Positions 34,135 to 43,112 of a stretch of DNA of 52,283 nucleotides are shown piece by piece (positions within the stretch are counted from its first letter, which is position 1; each line of letters starts with the position of its first letter). A program made the translations under genes and the position numbers. The notes under the pieces were generated by a model. The model saw only the letters and a list, made by a program, of their open reading frames with translations. It did not search any database and was not told the origin of the DNA. Source of the stretch: an uncultured Rickettsiales bacterium (GTDB lineage: Bacteria; Pseudomonadota; Alphaproteobacteria; Rickettsiales; UBA1997); contig CALXSG010000008.1 in assembly GCA_944391075.1 (NCBI GenBank), forward strand, positions 1-52,283, written 5' to 3'.

Positions 34135-35345
34135 ATAAGAAATTGAAAATTGAAGCACAAAGTGGAAAAATGATAAGCTTGCTTAATCATTTTAGCTTAT
34201 TGTCCCACGAAGTACAAAATGAATAAAGTGAGATCAAAATTGAAAATTAATATTTCATTAAAAATTAATTCTTTAACTTGATAAATAGTAATTAATTCTT
34301 TTTCTTTTCTGTTTTTGTATTATTGTTGTATTCATATAATTAATTATTTTATTGGTGAATTTTTTTATTTTTCTGTGAAGAAATAGAATATTGGTGGTTT
34401 GTGGATTGCTTCGTCGCCTTGCTCCTCGCAATGACGAAGGGGGGTAAGTGGTGGTTTATGGATTGCTTCGCTTTGCTCGCAATGACAGTATACACAAACT
34501 CGTCATTGCGAAGGCCAAAGGCCTGTGGCAATCTATAAGAAATTGAAAATTGAAAATTGAAGCACAAAGTGGAAAAATGATAAGCTTGCTTAATCATTTT
34601 AGCTTATTGTCCCACGAAGTGCAAAATGAATAAAGTGAGATCAAAATTGAAAATTAATATTTTATTTAAAATTAATTCTTTAACTTGATAAATAGTAATT
34701 AATTCTTTTTCTTTTCTGTTTTTGTATTATTGTTGTATTCATATAATTAATTATTTTATTGGTGAATTTTTTTATTTTTCTGTGAAGAAATAGAATATTG
34801 GTGGTTTGTGGATTGCTTCGTCGCCTTGCTCCTCGCAATGACGAAGGGGGGTAAGTGGTGGTTTATGGATTGCTTCGCTTTGCTCGCAATGACAGTATAC
34901 ACAAACTCGTCATTGCGAAGGCCAAAGGCCTGTGGCAATCTATAAGAAATTGAAAATTGAAAATTGAAGCACAAAGTGGAAAAATGATAAGCTTGCTTAA
35001 TCATTTTAGCTTATTGTCCCACGAAGTGCAAAATGAATAAAGTGAGATCAAAATTGAAAATTAATATTTTATTTAAAATTAATTCTTTAACTTGATAAAT
35101 AGTAATTAATTCTTTTTCTTTTCTGTTTTTGTATTATTGTTGTATTCATATAATTAATTATTTTATTGGTGAATTTTTTTATTTTTCTGTGAAGAAATAG
35201 AATATTGGTGGTTTGTGGATTGCTTCGTCGCCTTGCTCCTCGCAATGACGAAGGGGGGTAAGTGGTGGTTTATGGATTGCTTCGCTTTGCTCGCAATGAT
35301 AGTATATACAAACTCGTCATTGCGAAGGCCGAAGGCCTGTGGCAA
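34131..35345. repeat. About 407-bp tandem repeat, three copies
   Basis: Copies start near 34131, 34531 and 34938; the last two are 407 bp apart, the first unit is 400 bp because it lacks one 7-bp aaaattg step. Copies are nearly identical and each holds an AT-rich half, an inverted pair GGATTGCTTCG ... GCAATGACG, and a REP-like CGTCATTGCGAAGGCC ... CAATCT. Short open frames inside are by-products of the repeat. The third copy has a few base changes and ends where the rpmE terminator region begins. No transposase or target duplication is visible. Confidence 0.9.
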
Positions 35346-35463
35346 TCTTACTATATAATTATTCTAGGCTTATTCGTTTATATAATTTTCTTTTTTGTGA
35401 ATTATTATTTGATTTATAATAATATAAGATAAATATTATTTAATCATTAAAATATATATCAAA

Positions 35464-35485
35464 AAAGCCACTCAGTGGTGGCTTT
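35464..35485 (-). terminator. rpmE terminator
   Basis: Arms AAAGCCAC / GTGGCTTT with a 6-nt loop, followed by TTTTT in the - direction, 27 bp past the rpmE stop. Confidence 0.8.
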
Positions 35486-35512
35486 AAATTTTTTAAATTT
35501 ACTACTAAATGA

Positions 35513-35734
35513 TTAATTAAATTTCCATTTTTTATTAAATTTAGTAATTTGATCATCTTTTGTGTTAACGAAGGATTGTTTACCATCTTTCCAAGCTGGA
35601 TGGTTGTATGGATCTAAATCTAATGTAATAACACTTCCTTCTTTTCCATAAGCTGATTTTGTTTCAAATTTATCACCCTTAGTTGTAACAACTACTATTG
35701 TATGATAATCTGGATGAATGTCTTTCTTTGCCAT
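35513..35734 (-). CDS. rpmE: 50S ribosomal protein L31
   Basis: 73-residue L31 of the large subunit: KKDIHPDYHTIVVVTTKGDKF, then DPYNHPAWKDGKQSF and a basic end. It has no Cys at the positions of the zinc-binding form, so it is the zinc-free type. Single gene with its own promoter (35774-35801) and terminator. Confidence 0.95.
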   Translation of the reverse strand: MAKKDIHPDYHTIVVVTTKGDKFETKSAYGKEGSVITLDLDPYNHPAWKDGKQSFVNTKDDQITKFNKKWKFN

Positions 35735-35773
35735 CTCTTTTTCCCAATAATTTTTAAATTTTCATATTTCGTT

Positions 35774-35801
35774 ATATTAAAACAGTTTTTTATTTAATCA
35801 A
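35774..35801 (-). promoter_or_regulatory. rpmE promoter
   Basis: - strand TTTCTTGATT with TTGATT at plus 35796-35801, 16-bp spacer, TAATAT at plus 35774-35779, 40 bp before the start codon. Confidence 0.55.
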
Positions 35802-35841
35802 GAAAAAAATTATAAAAATATAAATTTATCCCAATTATTTT

Positions 35842-36612
35842 TTATAAACAGTCGGCTGGATTGAAACTTTTATCTTTTTTAAGTTCTTCCAACCTTTGTT
35901 CTATAAAAAATCTCATAAAATTAATTTCATTATCTCCTATTGACTTTTCTTTTTCTGGACTATCATATTCTTCTAAAATACCAGAAATAACTTTAATAGC
36001 TTCGCAATTTTTACCTTGATCTGATAATAAAATTGCTAACATTTGTTTTGTCCAAATCGGTGCTGAATCAGGAGAATATTTTTTCAATTTTTCAGCCATT
36101 TGTATAGCTAAATCTTTATCACCATAAACATTGCTAGCTAAATATGTAGCTTGATAATACCACCACCACTTATTTTCTGGATCTTTATCTGCGTGATCAT
36201 TTAAATAATTTATAATATAAATAACATCTTGTTTATTTTGAGTTAAAGAATAATAGTAAGCAGCTAATGATGGAACATAATTAGATTTACTATCTAAACC
36301 ATCTAATAAATAGAACCATTGAGATAATTTTTCATAATCATAATCTTTTAATGGACTAAATCTGCCAAAAGTATCACCAGTATTTTGTATTCTAAGTCCT
36401 TTATATCTAAAATAAAATTCTTCATCACCAAAGGAAAAAGCTTTCACTGTTGATAATGTAGGAACATTTGGTACAATGCCTAAATTAGGCTTAATGCTTT
36501 CAGTTTTGAGCCAAAATATTATTTGAAATACAAAAAATAATAATACAAAGAATAAATTAATTTTTAATATATTCTCTCTTGATAAATTACTTAACTTTAA
36601 AGCCTTTGTCAT
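35842..36612 (-). CDS. Membrane-anchored TPR-like protein
   Basis: 256 residues. Basic N-terminus, one membrane helix (about 19-36, INLFFVLLFFVFQIIFWL), then an extracytoplasmic domain built of helix pairs with TPR-like spacing (WWWYYQATYLASNVYGDKDLAIQMAEKL, ending CEAIKVISGILEEY; quoted in parts). Third gene of a probable operon with the secretin and an ABC-2 permease (21 bp gap). TPR partners (pilotin-like) often help secretins assemble; here that is inference. Confidence 0.7.
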   Translation of the reverse strand: MTKALKLSNLSRENILKINLFFVLLFFVFQIIFWLKTESIKPNLGIVPNVPTLSTVKAFSFGDEEFYFRYKGLRIQNTGDTFGRFSPLKDYDYEKLSQWFYLLDGLDSKSNYVPSLAAYYYSLTQNKQDVIYIINYLNDHADKDPENKWWWYYQATYLASNVYGDKDLAIQMAEKLKKYSPDSAPIWTKQMLAILLSDQGKNCEAIKVISGILEEYDSPEKEKSIGDNEINFMRFFIEQRLEELKKDKSFNPADCL

Positions 36613-36633
36613 AAATTCACCTCGAGATTAAAA

Positions 36634-37404
36634 CTAAAATTGTTTTTTTCTAAAATCATAGAAAGCAATACATAACATTAAGGAAATGTAAATTAATGAC
36701 TGTATCAATATCAATGAAATTTCACCATTATTATTAATACCATAAATTAACCATTCACTCTTACCGAATAAATCAAGTCTAGGAAATACACTTGATAATA
36801 TTTTTAATAAACTTTCAGCAAAATCAGTCCAAGTACCAACTGCAACATTAACATTTTTTGGAAGTGAAATACTATATACAAAAAACCCCATCATCCTGCA
36901 AATAAAATAAAATGAGAATGTTGCTAGAACAGAAACTACTGCACTTCCTAAAATTAATGAGGACACAATAGCAAATGTCGAAACCAACATCAACTCTAAA
37001 ATCACACTAATAGTCCACCATAACAAACCCAATAAATTTGGATGACTAAATATTGCCATAATAATAACAACTGGAATAACTAAAATTAATGATATTAAAT
37101 TAAAACTAGTCCAATATGACAATATAAGAGTATTTCTAGATATAGGTTTTGATAATATAAAGTCTATTTCTTTTTTTTCAAATTCTTTATTTATGTAAAA
37201 ACATATAAATAACATCATACCACAAACTATAATCACTCTGGATAAAAAAGAGAAATAAACAGTTTGCATTTGGGTTTCCTCAGCCAAAGCTGAGAAACCA
37301 ACTAAATTAGATAATCCAAATGCACCAACTAATATAATTAACAAACTTAAATATAATTTATCTCTTAAACCTGTCAATAAAATAAATTTAAATAATGTTT
37401 TCAT
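36634..37404 (-). CDS. ABC-2-type transporter permease
   Basis: 256 residues with six hydrophobic segments in the ABC-2 membrane layout. The cytoplasmic loop FEKKEIDFILSKPISRNTLI (about residues 74-93) is the hallmark of permeases whose ATPase partner is separate. No ATPase gene is next to it. It lies 3 bp after the secretin gene, so it is probably co-transcribed; the substrate is unknown. Confidence 0.8.
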   Translation of the reverse strand: MKTLFKFILLTGLRDKLYLSLLIILVGAFGLSNLVGFSALAEETQMQTVYFSFLSRVIIVCGMMLFICFYINKEFEKKEIDFILSKPISRNTLILSYWTSFNLISLILVIPVVIIMAIFSHPNLLGLLWWTISVILELMLVSTFAIVSSLILGSAVVSVLATFSFYFICRMMGFFVYSISLPKNVNVAVGTWTDFAESLLKILSSVFPRLDLFGKSEWLIYGINNNGEISLILIQSLIYISLMLCIAFYDFRKKQF

Positions 37405-37407
37405 ATT

Positions 37408-38976
37408 TTACTCCCACATATAATTATCTTTATTACCTAAGAAATCATATATAGTTTTATCATAGTCACTAACTTCACCATTAGGTTTTACAATAGTAGC
37501 TTTAATAAAGATAACTGTTTCTGTAAGTTGTTTATTCCTTTCTGTACTTCTAAATAAATTTCCAATAATAGGAATTCCTGATAAGAAAGGAACTCCGGTA
37601 TCTGTATTAGCATGTTCTTCTGACATCAAACCACCAATCACTAATACATTGCCTGATTTAATCTTTAATGTTGTTTGAACAGACCTACTTTGAATAACAG
37701 GAACTATGTTCTTAGGCTCAACAGGATCTTCAACTTCACCAACCTGAACTTTTAACTCAGGAACTACATTAAGAGTAATTTCATTCTTTGCAAGATTAAT
37801 AGAAGGGGTAATAGTTAAAACAACACCCACCTCTTCTTCTTGTTTTGTAGAAGTGTAAGAAGTTGTTGTTAAATCATTCTCATATCTTTCTTCTTCTTCC
37901 TTTTCAATATTAAAGTAAATTAATTTACTAATAAATTTTAATTCAGCTTTTTGGTTATTAATAGCATGTACCCTAGGGCTTGATAATGTCTTAGTTAAAC
38001 CAAATTGATCTAATGCATTAATAGCAGCGGTTAAATTGCCCCCAAATATGGCTGTTGTAATAGAACCTTGTATTCCACCAGGTGCTGTACCAACACCCCC
38101 TTCATTACCATAACCAAATTGTAAGTTACCTGTAGATGTACCACTATCATTTACAAAACTCCAATCAATACCAGTTTTATATTGATCGTTTAAATCAACT
38201 TCTACAATTTTTGCTTCAATTAGAACTTGTGCTGCATAATTAGTTTTAACAGTTTCTATATATCTAGCAACAGCATCTTGTGTCTTTTGATTAGCATAAA
38301 CTGTAATGGTACTTGCTGGTTTATTAATTATAACCTTAGGATCATCAATAGGAGCTACTGCACTACCTTCTACTGTTGCACCTGTTTCCGGATCAACTGT
38401 GCTTTCTTGATTATTTGTAGATAGTTTATTATTACCAAGAGTAATAAGTGTATTCAATGATGTTTCAACAGTATTCCATACTTCATTCTCAATCAAGAAA
38501 TCAACATTATATGTTTTTGTATATGGTGTATCCCTTTCAAATCTAAGAATATTATTTGAATAACTGTATCTTAAATTTCCTAAATCAGCTATTCTTTGCA
38601 CAATCACATTTAATGGCTTATTTGTAACTTTTAATATGATACCGCCAGTTATATTTGGATCAACTTCAATATCAACATCAGCCAATCTTCCTAATTCAAC
38701 TAAAACATCTTTAATAGGAACTTCCTCAGTTGTAGCGAAAGAAATTAATTCACCATTACCCATAGGTGGTGGTGGAGGAGCAACTAATAATTTAGAAATA
38801 TTTGGAGTTGTTGTCATTCTAGGTAAGCTAACATTTACACTATTTTTATTATTAAATAAAATAGCATTTTTAGTTTCTTCTCTAGTTAAATTATTCTCTG
38901 AATCTATAATGCTTTGTTCACAGCCTGATATAGATAAAACTAAAACAAATAAATAAATTATCTTTTTCACTTTCAT
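37408..38976 (-). CDS. Outer-membrane secretin lipoprotein (MshL/PilQ/GspD family)
   Basis: Forms the outer-membrane ring of type IV pili or type II secretion. I place the start at the ATG at 38976 (MKVKKIIYLFVLVLSISGC, lipobox Cys19), not at the TTG at 39030, because that TTG is itself the -35 box of the promoter. After the signal: Pro/Gly linker, an STN/N0-like domain (DVLVELGRLADVDIEVDPN), an N-domain, and the secretin core from about residue 290, with VGVVLTITPSI, VPVIQSRSVQTTLKIKSGN, VIGGLMSEE and VPFLSGIPIIGNLFRS. Length of 522 residues fits MshL. Partners: the PilMNOP-like operon at 13.1-16.6 kb and the prepilins. Confidence 0.92.
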   Translation of the reverse strand: MKVKKIIYLFVLVLSISGCEQSIIDSENNLTREETKNAILFNNKNSVNVSLPRMTTTPNISKLLVAPPPPPMGNGELISFATTEEVPIKDVLVELGRLADVDIEVDPNITGGIILKVTNKPLNVIVQRIADLGNLRYSYSNNILRFERDTPYTKTYNVDFLIENEVWNTVETSLNTLITLGNNKLSTNNQESTVDPETGATVEGSAVAPIDDPKVIINKPASTITVYANQKTQDAVARYIETVKTNYAAQVLIEAKIVEVDLNDQYKTGIDWSFVNDSGTSTGNLQFGYGNEGGVGTAPGGIQGSITTAIFGGNLTAAINALDQFGLTKTLSSPRVHAINNQKAELKFISKLIYFNIEKEEEERYENDLTTTSYTSTKQEEEVGVVLTITPSINLAKNEITLNVVPELKVQVGEVEDPVEPKNIVPVIQSRSVQTTLKIKSGNVLVIGGLMSEEHANTDTGVPFLSGIPIIGNLFRSTERNKQLTETVIFIKATIVKPNGEVSDYDKTIYDFLGNKDNYMWE

Positions 38977-39001
38977 TAGAATTTTTAATACTCTAACATT
39001 A

Positions 39002-39030
39002 GTATAATTTATAAAAAACATATAAGTCAA
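39002..39030 (-). promoter_or_regulatory. Promoter of secretin operon
   Basis: - strand TTTCTTGACT with TTGACT at plus 39025-39030, 17-bp spacer, TTATAC at plus 39002-39007, about 26 bp before the ATG at 38976. Confidence 0.7.
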
Positions 39031-39101
39031 GAAATAAATATATACTTTTATTTTTTTTTAAATAAAATTATTCTTAAAGGTAATAAAAATATAAAATAAA
39101 A

Positions 39102-42008
39102 ATGAAAATTTTTAATATTTTATCTTCATATAATTTTTTAGAAGATTTATATAAATTTATAATTGAAAAAGTTAAAAATAATATAGAATTATCAAATTTA
39201 ATTATTTTATTACCAAGTAGAAGAAGTTGCAACGAATTAAAAAGAATTTTTTTAGAAAATTCACAAAATCAAGCATTAATTTTACCAAATATAAAAGCCA
39301 TAGGAGATATAGATTATGATGATTTAATTTTTAAAATGCCGAATAAAAATGATTTTCAAGAGTACTTAGATTTTTCCGCGAATACATCAAGAATTAAATA
39401 TAAAATATTATTAATCAAAGAATTAATAAAATGGAGTAAAAATACCAAAAAAGCAATTTTTGATAATATTACAATGGAACAAATCACAAATTTAGCATTA
39501 GAATTGGAGAAATTTTTAAACGAAGTAAATAAAAATAATTTAAATTTAGATGACTTAGACAAAATTGTAGATGATGAATATTCTAAACACTGGCAAGAAA
39601 TTCTTAATTTTTTACAAGTTTTTGGTAAAAAATGGAATAGATTTATAGAAGATAATAATATAATATCTATAACATCTTTTAAAACAAAAATGTTAGAATT
39701 TAACGCTGAATATTTTAAAAATAATACACCATCACATCCAATTATTATTGCGGGAGTATCTGGACACGTTAAAAGTACATATAATCTCATAAAAAATGTA
39801 ATGCAACATGATAATTGCTATTTTATGTTTAAAGGATTAGATACAAACTTAACGGAAGAAGAATGGAATAAAATTAATGTTTTTCATCCCCAATACCTAT
39901 TAAAAAAATTATTAGAAGAATGTTTAAAAATAAAAAGAAATGAAATTATAAATATAAATTATAGTAATAGTGTTGTAAGTAAAAATTTTGAAAAAATAAT
40001 TTCTTATTCAATGTTGCCATATTGCGAAACATATAAATGGCAAAATAAATTAAATATGAGTGATAACGATTTTGGTAATCTTTCAAAAATAGAATGCAAA
40101 AATTCGATAGAGGAATTAGATATAATATCTTTTATTACAAAATATAACTATGAAAAATATAATAAAACAATTGCTATAATTACAAATGATGAAAATTTTG
40201 CTGATCAATTAGAAATTAAACTTAAAAATTTCAATATAGAAATTAATAATGTTTTTGGAAATAAAATAGCTAGAACAGAATTTGTAAAATATCTATTTTT
40301 GATATTGGATGTTATAAAAACTAATTATGATAGTATATCTTTATTATCTTTACTAAAACATAATTTTACATTATGTAATCAAAATAAAGATGATTTAAAT
40401 AAATTATTACTTATCTTAGAAGATAATATTTTAAGAAAATACGGAAGCACAGAATATAAAAAATTAAAATCACTCATAGAAAAATATAATAATAAAGATT
40501 TAATTAAATTATTTAATGATTTTTCAAATAATATTAACGAATTAAAATTTAAAGATATAGACTTTCAAACAGTATTAAAAAAACATATTGAAGTTGCAAT
40601 AAAATTAACTTCAAATAATACAATTGATGGTAATGATATTTTCTGGAACAATGCTGAAAATGGTACTGAATTATTAAACTTTTTTAATGAATTAATGGAG
40701 GAAAGTGCAGAATATGGAAATATTCAAAATTGCGATGAATATTCTTATTTATTAAATTATTTAATTGCAGAAAATTCATATAGCAATAGATATGTAATAC
40801 ACCCAATGGTTAATATTATTTCACCGCAAGAAGTAAAATTATTAAATTATGATTTAGTAATAATTAGTAACTTAAATGATGGACAATTTCCGCCACATAT
40901 AACAACCGATCCTTGGATGAGTAAATCAATGAGAAAAAATTTTAATTTACCAGCAAAAGAAGAAATTATTGGAAGTTTTGCATACGATTTCACACAATTT
41001 TTATGTAATAAAGAAGTAATTTTAACAAGAGCAATTAAAGAAAATGGGACTCCAACAACAAAATCAAAATATTTATTAAGACTTGAAACATTTTTAATGT
41101 GTCAAAATTGTAAAATACAAGAAAATACTTTATGGAAAAACGTATATGAAAAATATAATAAAACTGAAAATTTAAAAATAATATCAAGACCTAAACCAAC
41201 ACCACCATTAGAAAAAAGACCAAAAGAATTATATGCTACACAAATAGAAAAACTAATACATAATCCATATGATATATATGCAAACAAAATATTAAAACTA
41301 AAAGTTAAAGACAATTTTTATGATGAGAAGATATTTTCATTTTTTGGTACAGCAACACATGAAGCAATAGAAACATACCTAAATAATTATACAAAACTTG
41401 ATAAAAATGAACTTATTAAAAAATTAATAAATTATGGAAAAGAAAGTTTTGATAAATATTTCACTGATGAAATAACAAAAGAATTGTTTTTTATAAGATT
41501 TATTAACATTGCAAAATGGTTTGTTAATGAAGATGAAAAAATAAGAAGTTTAGGTTATAATGTTTATGCTGAACAAGTAAAAAAAATTCATTTACAAGAC
41601 TTAGATTTTACAATATCAGCAATAATTGATAGAATAGAAGAAAACAATAATAATATAAATATAATTGATTATAAAACTGGTACAGTTCCATCTAACACAC
41701 AAGTTCTAAAAGGCGAAAAACCACAATTAATTATCGAAGCCATTATTTTAGCAGATCAAAACAAAAATGTAGAAAATCTAGCTTATTGGTCAATCAAAGG
41801 CAAAGATAAAGATTCAATAATAAACATAAAATGTAATAATTTAAATGATTTGATAAATAAAGGTAAAAATGGAATTTATAAATTAATCAGCTACTTTAAA
41901 GTATATGAAAATTCTTATATAGCAACATCATATGATTTAAATGATAATAACCATTATTCTAGTGATTATAAGCATTTAAGCCGTGTTGATGAATGGGGTT
42001 ATTTATAG
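39102..42008 (+). CDS. addB: Double-strand break repair protein AddB
   Basis: Subunit of the AddAB helicase-nuclease that prepares broken DNA ends for RecA, alphaproteobacterial type. N-terminal NLIILLPSRRSCNELKRIF (about residues 31-49), which matches the family's Walker-like region; NIISPQEVKLLNYDLVIISN and LNDGQFPPHITTDPWMS in the middle; and the C-terminal RecB-like nuclease with FFGTATHEAIE and NIIDYKTGTVP. 968 residues. addA is not in the window; it normally lies next to addB, so it is either further away or lost. Followed by the RDD gene 66 bp on. Confidence 0.92.
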   Translation: MKIFNILSSYNFLEDLYKFIIEKVKNNIELSNLIILLPSRRSCNELKRIFLENSQNQALILPNIKAIGDIDYDDLIFKMPNKNDFQEYLDFSANTSRIKYKILLIKELIKWSKNTKKAIFDNITMEQITNLALELEKFLNEVNKNNLNLDDLDKIVDDEYSKHWQEILNFLQVFGKKWNRFIEDNNIISITSFKTKMLEFNAEYFKNNTPSHPIIIAGVSGHVKSTYNLIKNVMQHDNCYFMFKGLDTNLTEEEWNKINVFHPQYLLKKLLEECLKIKRNEIININYSNSVVSKNFEKIISYSMLPYCETYKWQNKLNMSDNDFGNLSKIECKNSIEELDIISFITKYNYEKYNKTIAIITNDENFADQLEIKLKNFNIEINNVFGNKIARTEFVKYLFLILDVIKTNYDSISLLSLLKHNFTLCNQNKDDLNKLLLILEDNILRKYGSTEYKKLKSLIEKYNNKDLIKLFNDFSNNINELKFKDIDFQTVLKKHIEVAIKLTSNNTIDGNDIFWNNAENGTELLNFFNELMEESAEYGNIQNCDEYSYLLNYLIAENSYSNRYVIHPMVNIISPQEVKLLNYDLVIISNLNDGQFPPHITTDPWMSKSMRKNFNLPAKEEIIGSFAYDFTQFLCNKEVILTRAIKENGTPTTKSKYLLRLETFLMCQNCKIQENTLWKNVYEKYNKTENLKIISRPKPTPPLEKRPKELYATQIEKLIHNPYDIYANKILKLKVKDNFYDEKIFSFFGTATHEAIETYLNNYTKLDKNELIKKLINYGKESFDKYFTDEITKELFFIRFINIAKWFVNEDEKIRSLGYNVYAEQVKKIHLQDLDFTISAIIDRIEENNNNINIIDYKTGTVPSNTQVLKGEKPQLIIEAIILADQNKNVENLAYWSIKGKDKDSIINIKCNNLNDLINKGKNGIYKLISYFKVYENSYIATSYDLNDNNHYSSDYKHLSRVDEWGYL

Positions 42009-42074
42009 TAATAAAATTGTTGATTTTAATTAAATTAGTATTATACATAAGTATAAGTAATTAAAAATTAGTAT

Positions 42075-43112
42075 ATGGAAAATAATAAATTAGCTTACGC
42101 CCCTGTTAGAAGCAGAATATTGGCATTATTAATCGACTCTTTTATAGTATATATTCTTAGAATACTTTGTATGCAAATTTTTAGTGTTTTATTTCTTGAA
42201 AATAATCAAGAAAGCTTATTTTTAGAATATAATTCATTAATAAAAAAAATTACAGAAGGTGATTCTGTTACTTTGCAAATTTTATTACAATCAAGTTTTT
42301 TTAGAGTTTTTGGAAGTTTAGTAGTTTTACTATTTTTAGTCGCTGTAATTTATAATATTATATGTTTTTCAACTAAAATGTCAGCATCTGTTGGACAAAA
42401 AGTGTTAGGTTTAAAAGTAGTTTCGGCAAATGGACAAAAAATGAATATTTGGCAAATACTTTCCAGAAGTTTATTAATAGTATTACCATGGTTTTTATTA
42501 TTTTTAATATTATTCTCTATAATGTTTGGTCTTATTAGTTTAAATAACGAATTTGATAAAAATTTAGTAGTGATTTATGTAATATTATTCATGACATGGT
42601 ATGATATGATATTTTTTACAAAAGAAAAAATTATATTTTATGATTTAGCTACTAAAACAAGAGTTATCATAAAAAATCCTGACACATATTATGAAAGTAA
42701 AAGTATGAAAGTAATTAACTTTATAATACCTGACTTTAAAGAAATGTTTTTAAACATGAAAAATGTTGTTAAAAGTCATATTAACGATATTAAAAATATC
42801 TTTAAAAATGATGTTGATTCTGTGAAAGAAGAATTAAAAAAACAGGATGAAGAACAAAAACAGAAAGAAGATGAAATTAAAAAAGAAGAATTTAAAGAAT
42901 TTGAAGAAGTTAAAAATGAAAAAAAATCCAAAAAATCTTCAACTTCAAGAAGTAGTAGCAAAACTACAAAAACTAAACAATCAAAAACAAAAAAGGAGAA
43001 ACAAGAAGAAGAGAAAGAAACAAAAAAAGCTGATGCAGAATCAAAAAAAACCAATAAAAATAAAACAAAAAAAACTACAAAAAAAGTAGTTAAAAAAAAG
43101 ACAAAAAAATAA
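42075..43112 (+). CDS. RDD-family membrane protein with Lys-rich C-terminal tail
   Basis: 345 residues. N-terminal RDD domain: PVRSRILALLIDSFIVYILR (residues 10-29) with the conserved Arg/Asp pattern, a second helix, SVGQKVLGLKVV, and further membrane helices up to about 190. The last 110 residues are a charged cytoplasmic tail, then a Lys/Ser/Thr-rich stretch ending VVKKKTKK. Such a tail could bind nucleic acid or acidic lipid (inference). Its stop is directly followed by the priA ATG, so translation is coupled. Confidence 0.85.
   Translation: MENNKLAYAPVRSRILALLIDSFIVYILRILCMQIFSVLFLENNQESLFLEYNSLIKKITEGDSVTLQILLQSSFFRVFGSLVVLLFLVAVIYNIICFSTKMSASVGQKVLGLKVVSANGQKMNIWQILSRSLLIVLPWFLLFLILFSIMFGLISLNNEFDKNLVVIYVILFMTWYDMIFFTKEKIIFYDLATKTRVIIKNPDTYYESKSMKVINFIIPDFKEMFLNMKNVVKSHINDIKNIFKNDVDSVKEELKKQDEEQKQKEDEIKKEEFKEFEEVKNEKKSKKSSTSRSSSKTTKTKQSKTKKEKQEEEKETKKADAESKKTNKNKTKKTTKKVVKKKTKK

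Noticed and set aside
33999..34226. 75-codon forward frame with repeated GNLVILGSSLR
   Set aside because: Direct translation of the palindromic repeat units; no independent coding evidence.
34349..35345. Three open frames of 60-82 codons with identical translations
   Set aside because: They lie wholly in the 407-bp tandem repeat, include the palindromes and have no ribosome site; identity follows from the DNA repeat, not from protein selection.
42776..43089. Ser/Phe-rich reverse frame and Lys-rich alternative forward frame
   Set aside because: Both are shadows of the Lys-rich tail of the RDD protein.
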